Source: Peptostreptococcaceae bacterium VA2
Lineage (GTDB): Bacteria; Bacillota; Clostridia; Peptostreptococcales; Peptostreptococcaceae
DNA: 64,000 nucleotides
Direction of reading: 5' to 3'
Assembly (NCBI GenBank): GCA_000686145.1
Contig: JMMB01000007.1
Location: forward strand, 1,922,001-1,986,000
Part shown: one piece after another, positions 35,202-43,289 of the stretch
Numbering within the stretch: the first letter of the stretch is position 1
Layout: each line of letters opens with the position of its first letter
Made by a program: the position numbers and the translations under genes
Notes under the pieces: model-generated
Told to the model about the DNA's origin: nothing
Seen by the model: only the letters and a program-made list of their open reading frames with translations
Database searches by the model: none

Positions 35202-35790
35202 TTACTTTGAATCATCTCTTTGTATATAATATAAACTATAAAAATATCCTTTTAATTCAATCAAATAATCAAAAGAACCTTTTTCTATAACTAATCCACC
35301 TTTCATAACAATAATTTCGTCATAGTCTATTAATATATTTTTTATAAGCTTGTGAGTAACAACTATTAAGGTTAAATCATCTAAGTTAAGTAAATAACTT
35401 TCTAGATTATATGCTGTTTCATTGTCTAGTTCTGAAGTTGACTCATCTAATATTAGTATTTTAGTATCATTTGTCAAGGCCCTAGCTATTGCAATTCTTT
35501 GCTTTTCTCCCCCTGACAATTTATTACCATTTTCACCAACCAAAGAATTTATCCCTTGTGGTAATCTATCTATTAAATTTGAAATACCCGCTCTTTTACA
35601 CGTTCTTAAAACTTTTTCGTCACTAATATTTGAAAATAGTTTTATATTCTCTTTTATAGAATCATCAAACATAAATACATTTTATAGATATATTTTTATT
35701 ATACATCAAATATCCGCCTAGAAGTAAAACTCCAAGGTAAATAGTTACGCTAAATGATAATGAAAACCCTTTTATGTCTTTATACATAAA
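35202..35790 (-). pseudogene. Remnant of an ABC exporter (TM fragment plus half NBD)
   Basis: The frame 35202-35672 encodes the second half of an ABC nucleotide-binding domain: VGENGNKLSGGEKQRIAIARAL (signature), ILILDESTS (Walker B) and VVTHK (H-loop). Walker A and the Q-loop are missing. Immediately upstream, in a different frame, 35680-35790 encodes the last membrane helix of such an exporter (DIKGFSLSFSVTIYLGVLLL). A deletion has therefore fused the two parts out of frame. Cannot be functional. Confidence 0.8.
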
Positions 35791-35795
35791 AATAA

Positions 35796-35819
35796 GGACT
35801 GTATATGCACATACAGTCC
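35796..35819 (-). terminator. Hairpin downstream of the YczE-like gene
   Basis: Perfect 9-bp stem GGACTGTAT / ATACAGTCC with a 6-nt loop, followed on the minus strand by TTATTTTTAT. It probably ends the transcript from 36590. Confidence 0.65.
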
Positions 35820-35900
35820 ACTATTCAATTATATAACAAATACTCATTTATTTTAAGTAGGCACTTTATAGTTAGTTAGTGAAATAAAGGTAACTATGCC

Positions 35901-36590
35901 CTAATTAATTTTTTCTTCTATTTCCTTATCTACATCTTTACTAATGCTTAATTTAATATAATTTATATCATCTAATATAACTCTATGATTAATACTATTG
36001 CTTTTGAAATTAAATTTTTTAAATATTATCTGTATAAAATATCCTAGCCCTATCGCCGTTATAAGTGTCCCTATTCCAATGCTTCCACCTAGAAAATAAC
36101 CTACTATTAAAGCACCAATTTCCATAACACCTCTTATTAATTGAACAGGTTTATCAGTTCTTTTTTGTATAGCTATCATCATACCATCTCTAGGACCACT
36201 ACCTAAGCCACATCCAATGTAGAGTACCATCCCAAATGACATCAATACCATTCCTATACATAACATTATAACTCCCACGATTAAGTTATCAGCTACTGGA
36301 ATAATATTGCTAAATAATATAATATCTAAAAATATTCCTATAAGTATCATATTAAGGACAGTACCCCATCCTACGTTTTCTCCTAATATAACATCAATTA
36401 CTACTACTACAAGACCAACGACAATTGTAGCACTTCCCATTGTAATTCCCATTTTATTTGATATACCTTGATTAAGTACATCCCATGGCGATAAACCTAA
36501 ATTAGCATTTATCATAAATGCTATTGCCAATGAGCAAAAAATAAATCCTATTATTAGCCTTACAAATTTTAATATAACTTTCTTTAGCAC
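35901..36590 (-). CDS. YczE/YyaS-type integral membrane protein
   Basis: 229 aa with five to six helices. The motifs LGLSPWDVLNQGISNKMGITMGSA and CGLGSGPRDGMMIAI are the family's two conserved loops. Bacillus YczE is needed for full surfactin production by an unknown mechanism, so no activity can be given. The C-terminal 30 residues are cytoplasmic and charged. AGGGGAAAT ribosome site; single gene with a hairpin downstream. Confidence 0.8.
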   Translation of the reverse strand: MLKKVILKFVRLIIGFIFCSLAIAFMINANLGLSPWDVLNQGISNKMGITMGSATIVVGLVVVVIDVILGENVGWGTVLNMILIGIFLDIILFSNIIPVADNLIVGVIMLCIGMVLMSFGMVLYIGCGLGSGPRDGMMIAIQKRTDKPVQLIRGVMEIGALIVGYFLGGSIGIGTLITAIGLGYFIQIIFKKFNFKSNSINHRVILDDINYIKLSISKDVDKEIEEKIN

Positions 36591-36801
36591 TATTTCCCCT
36601 CCAACATATGTTAATTTTTATCCATTTTTATACATTGTTATCATACTACAATATATGTAATAATAATAGTTTTAATTTCTAGAAAATAATACACAGTAAT
36701 AATTACTCACTATCAGTCTATTCAATTTATAAGCTTTTTTTATTTTTCTATGTAACATCTAGTAAGTAATTATAAGTACAAAAGCTATCTTAATAACTCA
36801 A

Positions 36802-36831
36802 AAAGTGTAGCCTAAATTAAGCCTACACTTT
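36802..36831 (-). terminator. Terminator of the ABC-2 exporter operon
   Basis: Perfect 9-bp stem AAAGTGTAG / CTACACTTT, 12-nt loop, T5 on the minus strand, 26 bp after the permease stop. Confidence 0.8.
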
Positions 36832-36857
36832 AAACCATCTTTTATATATACTGTTCG

Positions 36858-37673
36858 TTATATATTCATATCTTTTTTATTGTATATAATATAGCTTCCA
36901 ATTACAGAAATAACAATTATAGCTATGCCAACTAAGACTAGAGTAACATCGAATCCATTATTCAAGATTTCCCCTGGAGCATAATAATCAAATGGAGACA
37001 AATACTTCATCCAATCAAAGCTTTCTTTTAACTTACCTACCATACCTAAAAAATAAGTTATAAAAAATATTCCAATAGCTATAGGTATTGATGATTTATC
37101 AGATTTTATTATTGACGATATTAACAACCCTATTGCCATAAATATATATCCAAGAAGTGCAATTCCTATAAATATAGATTTAATATTTACAATCAAGTCC
37201 ATAACTTCAACATTATCAGGCTTTACCATAAGAGACATTATCATTGTAAATGAGCCTACTATAGTAACGTATACAAGAAATATAGCTATTATTGAACATA
37301 ATTTAGCACTAACTATCTTACTTCTTTTTATTGGCTTTGAATATAGAAACTCAATAGTACCTTCGCTTTCTTCTCTTATAAGAGCATTTACACCTAATAT
37401 AGCCCCATAAACAGCACTTGCCATAGCAATATATTGAATAGCATAACTTAAATAATCAAATATATTAGTGAAATCCATTGTAGTTTCAATATTGAAAGCT
37501 TTTAATAATTCACTTGGAAGTGCATCCATTTTACTTCCTACAAGTTCTTGCATACCCATATTTTTCATACTTGGAAACAGTGACATAAACAAAACTATCA
37601 GGGCTCCACATATAACAGACCAAATAATAGCTGATTTTAATAATCTTTTAAACTCGAACTTAAATATATTCAT
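36858..37673 (-). CDS. ABC-2 type transporter permease
   Basis: 271 aa with six membrane helices and a large extracellular loop between helices 1 and 2 (about 40-75). MNIFKFEFKRLLKSAIIWSV and ALIREESEGTIEFLYSKPIKRSKIV are typical of permeases of the bacitracin/antibiotic exporter type (YhaP/NatB-like). Start overlaps the stop of the ATPase gene by one base (TAATG), so the two are coupled. Exported substrate unknown. Confidence 0.87.
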   Translation of the reverse strand: MNIFKFEFKRLLKSAIIWSVICGALIVLFMSLFPSMKNMGMQELVGSKMDALPSELLKAFNIETTMDFTNIFDYLSYAIQYIAMASAVYGAILGVNALIREESEGTIEFLYSKPIKRSKIVSAKLCSIIAIFLVYVTIVGSFTMIMSLMVKPDNVEVMDLIVNIKSIFIGIALLGYIFMAIGLLISSIIKSDKSSIPIAIGIFFITYFLGMVGKLKESFDWMKYLSPFDYYAPGEILNNGFDVTLVLVGIAIIVISVIGSYIIYNKKDMNI

Positions 37674-38563
37674 TATTTTTCCTCCAAATCATTTTCATAG
37701 TAATTTAAAAATGCATCTTCAAGATTTTCTTTTTCTATTAATAATTCATCAATCTTGTAGTTACTAATTTCTTTTATAAGAGAATCAACATCTTTTGAAT
37801 ATACAAATGTATATGAGTTTTCTTCTTTAGTTAAAATTTTTCCGCCTAGATTTAAAATAATCTCTTCATTAATATCGCTACTTATTAAAGTAACTTTTAA
37901 TGTAAGTTTATTTGCAGCTTTTTCTATTTCTATTATGTCTACAATTTTACCTTCCTTTATTACAGCTACCCTATCACATAAATTTTGGACCTCAACTAAA
38001 TTATGTGAAGATAAAAATACGGTATTGCCCTTTTCTTTTTCTTTAATTAATGTATTAAAAAGTTTCTTTTGCATTAAAGGGTCTAATCCATTTGTAGGTT
38101 CATCTAATATTAAAAGTTTTGGATTATGGACTAATGCTTGAGCTATAGATACTTTCTTTTTATTTCCTAAACTAAGTTCACCCATCTTTTTATTCATGTC
38201 TAATTCTAAATCATTGCAAACATGCTCTATATATTCTTTATTAGCTTTAGGATAAAAGCTCTGTGAGTATTTTATTATATCTTTTACTTTAACATTATTG
38301 TAATACCTAACTTCACTTGGCACATACCCTATATATTCTTTTATTTTGTCACTATCTTTTACTATATCCATTCCTAGTATTGTTCCATATCCACTAGTTG
38401 GGTATATAAAGTTTAATATAGTCTTTATCGTAGTTGATTTACCTGCTCCATTTGGCCCTATAAATCCAAATATTTCGCCTTCCTTTACAGATATATTAAC
38501 ATCTTGTATCCCTCTATTCTTACCATAGCGTTTAGTTAGATTTTTTATTTCTATTACATTCAT
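37673..38563 (-). CDS. ABC transporter ATP-binding protein
   Basis: 296 aa. Walker A GPNGAGKST at about 38-46, Q-loop, signature LSLGNKKKVSIAQAL, Walker B LLILDEPTNGLDP and H-loop SSHNL are all intact. The C-terminal 80 residues form the usual regulatory extension of bacitracin-type exporters. It is the partner of the permease encoded next. No two-component system or regulator sits beside it. Likely lipid or peptide antibiotic efflux, by family only. Confidence 0.93.
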   Translation of the reverse strand: MNVIEIKNLTKRYGKNRGIQDVNISVKEGEIFGFIGPNGAGKSTTIKTILNFIYPTSGYGTILGMDIVKDSDKIKEYIGYVPSEVRYYNNVKVKDIIKYSQSFYPKANKEYIEHVCNDLELDMNKKMGELSLGNKKKVSIAQALVHNPKLLILDEPTNGLDPLMQKKLFNTLIKEKEKGNTVFLSSHNLVEVQNLCDRVAVIKEGKIVDIIEIEKAANKLTLKVTLISSDINEEIILNLGGKILTKEENSYTFVYSKDVDSLIKEISNYKIDELLIEKENLEDAFLNYYENDLEEK

Positions 38564-38660
38564 TTAAAGCACCCCCATATATTAACTACTTTATTTTTAT
38601 ATTATTAGTATACATATTATATATTGCAAATTCAAATAGTTTAAACTAAGTTGTAATATT

Positions 38661-38721
38661 TAGTTCCTTTTTAAATTAAGTCTAACAATTTATATATTAA
38701 ACCAAATTTAAAAAGGAACTA
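38661..38721. repeat. 17-bp perfect inverted repeat overlapping the CBS-gene terminator
   Basis: TAGTTCCTTTTTAAATT (38661-38677) and its exact complement (38705-38721), 27 nt apart. The right arm is also the 3' arm of the terminator at 38714-38743, so two mutually exclusive hairpins are possible. Confidence 0.6.
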
Positions 38722-38743
38722 TCTTTTATTCTAGACAGTTCCT
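38714..38743 (-). terminator. Terminator of the CBS/CorC gene
   Basis: Minus strand AGGAACT-TCT / AGA-AGTTCCT followed by TTTTT. About 20 bp after the stop of the gene at 38764. Confidence 0.75.
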
Positions 38744-38763
38744 ACTTTTATAAAATCAGATTA

Positions 38764-39588
38764 TTATATTATGCTAATCTGAATATCTTCTATTCTTCTG
38801 TTATTTATTTTTATTAGTTTAAACATCAATTTGCCTAAATTAAGTTGTATATCTTCATCTTCATTTGGAATTTGTCCTAGTTGGTTTATTATATAACCGT
38901 TTAAGGTATCATAATCTCCTTCTTCTATATCAGCATTAAATATTTCATTAAAGTCACTTACTGTTAAAAAGCCCTTAACAATAAAGTTATTGTCATCAAT
39001 TTTTTTGATCTTGTGGTGTTTTAAATCACTGCTATTATTAGTTACACCTTTGATTTCATAGATTAAATCTTCCATACTTACAATACCTGAAAATCCACCA
39101 TATTCATCTACTAGTATGAATAAATTGTCAACTTGTGAGTCCAGTGAATTAAATAATTCATTTACTTTTTTAGTTTCTGGAATAAAACATGGACTATGCA
39201 GTATTTTTCTTATATCTAAATTTTCAAATCCTACTTCTTTAGCTTCAAAAACTAAATCGGCTACATTTAAAACACCAATTATGTTGTCTTTATTTTTTTC
39301 GTATACAGGTATTTTAGAGTGATTGGTATTTTTTAAGTCTTCTAAAACACTATCTATACCTTCTTCTATATTTATGGTAAACGTATCTGTTCTTGATGTC
39401 ATTATTTCTCTAACCATTTTGTCATTAAGTTCGAATTTTGTATTTTCTATGGTTTGATCTTCTGATTGAGTAGATTCACTTTTTTTGTTACCTTTTAGCC
39501 TAGATAAAAAAGTGTTTGATGACTCTAGTATTCTTTTGAAGTTTAATTTTGAAATGTGCCTTTCGGGTTCTGGTTCTAATGTGTTCAT
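38764..39588 (-). CDS. Soluble CBS-pair plus CorC/HlyC domain protein
   Basis: 274 aa. A polar N-terminus (1-55) is followed by a Bateman module of two CBS domains (REIMTSRTDTFTINIEEGID; IRKILHSPCFIPETKKVNELF ... YGGFSGIVSMEDLIYEIKG). A C-terminal CorC_HlyC domain follows (FIVKGFLTVSDFNEIFNADI). It lacks the DUF21 membrane domain of the Mg/Co efflux CorB-like proteins, so it resembles CorC/YbeX. A role in metal homeostasis or ribosome-linked functions is possible; adenosine-nucleotide binding by the CBS pair is expected. Confidence 0.82.
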   Translation of the reverse strand: MNTLEPEPERHISKLNFKRILESSNTFLSRLKGNKKSESTQSEDQTIENTKFELNDKMVREIMTSRTDTFTINIEEGIDSVLEDLKNTNHSKIPVYEKNKDNIIGVLNVADLVFEAKEVGFENLDIRKILHSPCFIPETKKVNELFNSLDSQVDNLFILVDEYGGFSGIVSMEDLIYEIKGVTNNSSDLKHHKIKKIDDNNFIVKGFLTVSDFNEIFNADIEEGDYDTLNGYIINQLGQIPNEDEDIQLNLGKLMFKLIKINNRRIEDIQISII

Positions 39589-39704
39589 ATTTTTCTCCTT
39601 AAAAATAGTTTTAAAGTAATTTTATCATATTATACTAAATAAAGCAATTCAATCTATGATAATCATTATATGATATTTACTCAAAAAAGATTACCAAAGC
39701 ATAA

Positions 39705-40784
39705 TTATATATTATTAGACTTTGAACAAATATAGTTTACTATCTTCATACATACACTACCTAATGTAAACATTATGCATACAAACCAAGCTATAGTATC
39801 TATAAATGGTATTAAAAGTAATATTTTTATAACTAATACGCCACATATAACTTGTAAATATATATTTTTATTTGCAAGGAATCTTTGACCTAATGTAATA
39901 CCTGTGACCATTGGAGATAGATATATTGATAATATATATAAAAATAATATTACAAGCCCTATTGGTATCCCTATTACGGTTATACATAAAAATACTATAA
40001 GCACAGGTACTAGTATTAATATTCCAAATCCTACTAACATGTATTTCCATAAACATGAGTCAATGCTTTTTTCTACTGAATAAAAATAATCTTTAAATAT
40101 AACGAATAATAATAAAGCTACTACTATAGCTGTTACTATGCTCATAACTTCACTTACTAAGTTAGATTTATGTTTTTGATTAAAATTAGTTTCACTTGCT
40201 GTATTTTCATAATTTATATCTTTGCTAGCCATATCGCCTTTTACTACTGCTTCATTAGGAGATTTGATATTTATATTTCCTAATATATTAGCATTCTCTG
40301 TTATAAGTATATTTTCTCCACTTACCTCAAGGTTTCCTTTTACTTTTCCATCTATAACAACATCTTGAGCTGATACATATAAATCATTTGTATTTCCTTT
40401 AAAATCAATGCTCTGACTTGCTATATACGCTGCATTGCAATTGGTATTTTCCCCAATACTTATGTCTTGACCTGCAAGTGTTATGTTTTTGGTATTTTTA
40501 ACATCAACATTCAAGCTCTGCCCTGCACCTCTAATATTGCCTAATATCTCATCTGACTTAATAGTAATATCTTGACCACAAGATATTACATCTCCACCTA
40601 CAAGACTATTAATCTTTATATCTGGAGCAAATGCATATACATCTCCATCTACATTTTCTGTTGTATTGGCTGAATCACTAAATAAAAATAAGTTTGATGA
40701 GCTTCTTTTTCCATCTGCAAATACAGTTATTGATAACATAAGTACCATCAACATAGTAAATATACATATACGTATTTTTTTCAT
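39705..40784 (-). CDS. Secreted bactofilin-like polymer-forming domain with C-terminal membrane anchor
   Basis: 359 aa. Signal peptide (MKKIRICIFTMLMVLMLSIT, cleavage after VFA). Residues about 45-190 are repeating short beta strands (GDVYAFAPDIKINSLVGGDV, GNIRGAGQSLNV, GKVKGNLEVSGENILI), like the right-handed beta helix of the polymer-forming cytoskeletal family. From about 215 there are four to five transmembrane helices. The layout, exported beta helix tethered by its C-terminus, suggests an envelope scaffold. GGAGGATAT ribosome site. Precise function unknown. Confidence 0.75.
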   Translation of the reverse strand: MKKIRICIFTMLMVLMLSITVFADGKRSSSNLFLFSDSANTTENVDGDVYAFAPDIKINSLVGGDVISCGQDITIKSDEILGNIRGAGQSLNVDVKNTKNITLAGQDISIGENTNCNAAYIASQSIDFKGNTNDLYVSAQDVVIDGKVKGNLEVSGENILITENANILGNINIKSPNEAVVKGDMASKDINYENTASETNFNQKHKSNLVSEVMSIVTAIVVALLLFVIFKDYFYSVEKSIDSCLWKYMLVGFGILILVPVLIVFLCITVIGIPIGLVILFLYILSIYLSPMVTGITLGQRFLANKNIYLQVICGVLVIKILLLIPFIDTIAWFVCIMFTLGSVCMKIVNYICSKSNNI

Positions 40785-40915
40785 TTTTATATCCTCCCTT
40801 CTTCCCTTTACACTTAAATACTATGCATTTGTATGTTAATAGTTGTTAATTCTGTATGTTTTGTATGTTTATTTAAATAAAATACTAGTTATCCACAAAT
40901 TTATGGCACTATAAA

Positions 40916-40933
40916 AGCACCCCTAAGGGTGCT
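40916..40933 (-). terminator. GC-rich terminator of the GNAT gene
   Basis: AGCACCC - CTAA - GGGTGCT, 7-bp stem overlapping the stop codon, followed by TTTTAT on the minus strand. Confidence 0.8.
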
Positions 40934-41720
40934 ATATGTTTTCAACTAACATAGTCCATATTCCTAATTCCTTAAACCCTATTTTATGGTATACCTTACC
41001 AGCCTTTGGGTTATCATAAAATAAACATAAAGATTTGTTTCGATCTAATAAGTCACTACATAATTTTGATAAACACTTACTCATGTATCCTTTTTCTCTA
41101 TATCCTTCCCTAGTCGCTACGCCTACTACCATAGCAGATTTACTATTTTCTGCTACTATTTGTGATGTTGTTATCATTTGTTTTTTATCATTTTCTATAT
41201 AATAAACTGTTTTACTATTATCTTTAATTCTATCTCTTATTGAATCAACACTGTCTTTTATAGAAAATTCATCTATTGTTAGTAATAAATCATATATCCT
41301 CTGTGCATCTTCTTCTTTTGCACATTTTATACTATTATCCCATGATAAAAGTTTTTTATTATCTCTTAATTCACAAAAATATGTAATTTTTTCATCATAA
41401 TTATTTAGTACATCCTTAAATTTTTTTATGATAGTATCTTTACCTGATATAATTTTGTTTCCTTTATATGACTTTATAATTTCTTTGAATTGCGATACAT
41501 CCTCGTCTAAATTTTCTATGTACGGTATGAAATTATTTGTATATCTTAATAAGACACCTTTTAAATTATTTTCATCATCAAAATTCCCCCATACGTCTTG
41601 AAAGTCTTTATCAAATCCGTATTGTTCAATATCCCCTATTATAAACAAATTTATGCTAGGCTCTTTTGCTACATAATTTAAGACTCTGTCCTTGTGCTCA
41701 CCCTTCAATTTTAAAATCAT
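40932..41720 (-). CDS. GNAT-family N-acetyltransferase
   Basis: 262 aa. The C-terminal half is the GNAT fold with acetyl-CoA loop VVGVATREGYREKGYMSKCLSKL and the usual FYDNPKAGKVYHKIGFKELG ending. The N-terminal half (EPSINLFIIGDIEQYGFDKDFQDVWG) matches the two-domain clostridial acetyltransferases of unknown substrate. Stand-alone gene with its own terminator. Substrate cannot be inferred from neighbours. Confidence 0.85.
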   Translation of the reverse strand: MILKLKGEHKDRVLNYVAKEPSINLFIIGDIEQYGFDKDFQDVWGNFDDENNLKGVLLRYTNNFIPYIENLDEDVSQFKEIIKSYKGNKIISGKDTIIKKFKDVLNNYDEKITYFCELRDNKKLLSWDNSIKCAKEEDAQRIYDLLLTIDEFSIKDSVDSIRDRIKDNSKTVYYIENDKKQMITTSQIVAENSKSAMVVGVATREGYREKGYMSKCLSKLCSDLLDRNKSLCLFYDNPKAGKVYHKIGFKELGIWTMLVENI

Positions 41721-41817
41721 ATTATTCTCTCCTTTACATCTTAAATATATAGATTATATATATTCTTTATGTATTAATAATATCCTTTAAGTTTCTATAT
41801 CACCTAAAGCTGCTATT

Positions 41818-42999
41818 CTAATTTATATTTTCAAGTTCCAATACCTTTTCTATACATATATCATGCTTAAAGCTTTTAGTTCTTTTACAACTTTTTATTT
41901 TAAAGTCTGGAGTAGTTTTAAACTCCTCATCGCATATTCCATCTTTGTTTAAATACATGCCACTTGCCATCCTAACTATTAATCCACTATTTTTCAACTT
42001 AAACAATACTGGATCTATTCCTCCACCATCTCCTCCAGTAGTTTGTCCTATTAAAGTCGCAAATTTAGTTTCTTTACAAAACATAGAAAATGACTCCGCC
42101 GATGAATATACGTTTTCATCTATAAGTAAGTATATATTACCTTTGAAATTTAAGTTATTCTTAGGTTTTATAGTATAGTATATTTTTTCAAAATTACTAA
42201 ATTTTTTAAAAGTTTCTTTTGGCGCTTTTTCTTTGTTTACTGGTAGATTTCCAATAGGTTCTAGGTTTAGATTTCTTGCATCAGTATATTTTTTAATTAT
42301 CTCACTATTATTCATATAAACCCTATAACCATGGATTTTTATATCATTTTTAATAAGTTTAGAGACTATTCCTTGCCAATAACTATCACTTCCTCCTCCA
42401 TTGCCCCTTATATCAATAATTAAAGCTTCATAATCTTTTAAAGTGTTAATATAGCTTAAAGCTTTATCTGTAGATCCATTACTTGATGGCATTGATGGCA
42501 AATACATATATCCAACTTTATCTTTAACTACATCTTTTAAAATCAACTCTTTTTTTGAGAAATCATTCTTTGATATTTTAATTTTAGGTTTTATGGAATT
42601 ATATCTGTCTACGACTTTTTTATCATCAAGGAAATCATACCAATTATTATTAGCATATGCTTTTTTAAAAAGTTTATATCGATTTTTATTATCTATTAAT
42701 TGAGTGTGTTTATTGCCCAATTCAGATACTATAGATGATGTTTCTTCTATAAACTCTTCATCATTTTTAGTGTTTTTAATTTTTTTCATATATTTATCCT
42801 TGTTTTCTATCCAATCTACATTATTACGTCTTTTATTTACATCGAGATAAGGATATCCATTTTTTATAACATCGTACATATACTCAAAGTCCTCGATTTT
42901 TTCTTTTGTAGATAGTTGATTTGTTTTAGGCTGACTAATAATATATATAAAAATTCCAAATACAAAAATAATTATTAATGATAATACTTTTCTTTTCAT
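41818..42999 (-). CDS. Membrane-anchored S41-family peptidase
   Basis: 393 aa. A single N-terminal membrane helix (about 6-22) anchors it outside the cell. The S41 core shows ALIIDIRGNGGGSDSYW, the nucleophile region DENVYSSAESFSMFCKE and ATLIGQTTGGDGGGIDP. There is no obvious PDZ domain, so it is the shorter tricorn/C-terminal-protease type, often acting on envelope proteins. Alone in its orientation group; the upstream gap (43000-43289) is AT-rich with a decayed ORF. Confidence 0.83.
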   Translation of the reverse strand: MKRKVLSLIIIFVFGIFIYIISQPKTNQLSTKEKIEDFEYMYDVIKNGYPYLDVNKRRNNVDWIENKDKYMKKIKNTKNDEEFIEETSSIVSELGNKHTQLIDNKNRYKLFKKAYANNNWYDFLDDKKVVDRYNSIKPKIKISKNDFSKKELILKDVVKDKVGYMYLPSMPSSNGSTDKALSYINTLKDYEALIIDIRGNGGGSDSYWQGIVSKLIKNDIKIHGYRVYMNNSEIIKKYTDARNLNLEPIGNLPVNKEKAPKETFKKFSNFEKIYYTIKPKNNLNFKGNIYLLIDENVYSSAESFSMFCKETKFATLIGQTTGGDGGGIDPVLFKLKNSGLIVRMASGMYLNKDGICDEEFKTTPDFKIKSCKRTKSFKHDICIEKVLELENIN

Positions 43000-43154
43000 A
43001 TAATTTACACCTCATTGCTTTATAACTCTAGATATTGTAATATTACTTTAAATTGAACTACTAGACACTAAATTGCCAGTGTTCTTGGCAAATAGGGATA
43101 TTAGGTCTATGTCAGTATTTTAGACATATACGTTCTTATCTAATCTCATTATAA

Positions 43155-43241
43155 CTATTTCAATTTTATGTGTCTATATAGTTGTACTAACATCCACGCT
43201 CCTAAAAACATAATAACAGACAAAACCTAACCTACTATCGT
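43155..43241 (-). pseudogene. Possible fragment of a membrane protein gene
   Basis: Minus-strand reading FTIVG, stop, VLSVIMFLGAWMLVQLYRHI, KLK, stop. The hydrophobic helix followed by a charged end looks like the C-terminus of a membrane protein. It has an internal TAG and no start and sits between the arsA terminator and the S41 gene. The rest of 43000-43289 holds nothing I can name. Weak. Confidence 0.25.
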
Positions 43242-43251
43242 GAATACAAAA

Positions 43252-43279
43252 AAGCACATAGTAAGATATCTATGTGCTT
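43252..43279 (-). terminator. Terminator of the ars operon
   Basis: Perfect 10-bp stem AAGCACATAG / CTATGTGCTT, 8-nt loop, T6 on the minus strand, directly after arsA. Confidence 0.88.
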
Positions 43280-43289
43280 AATACTTATA

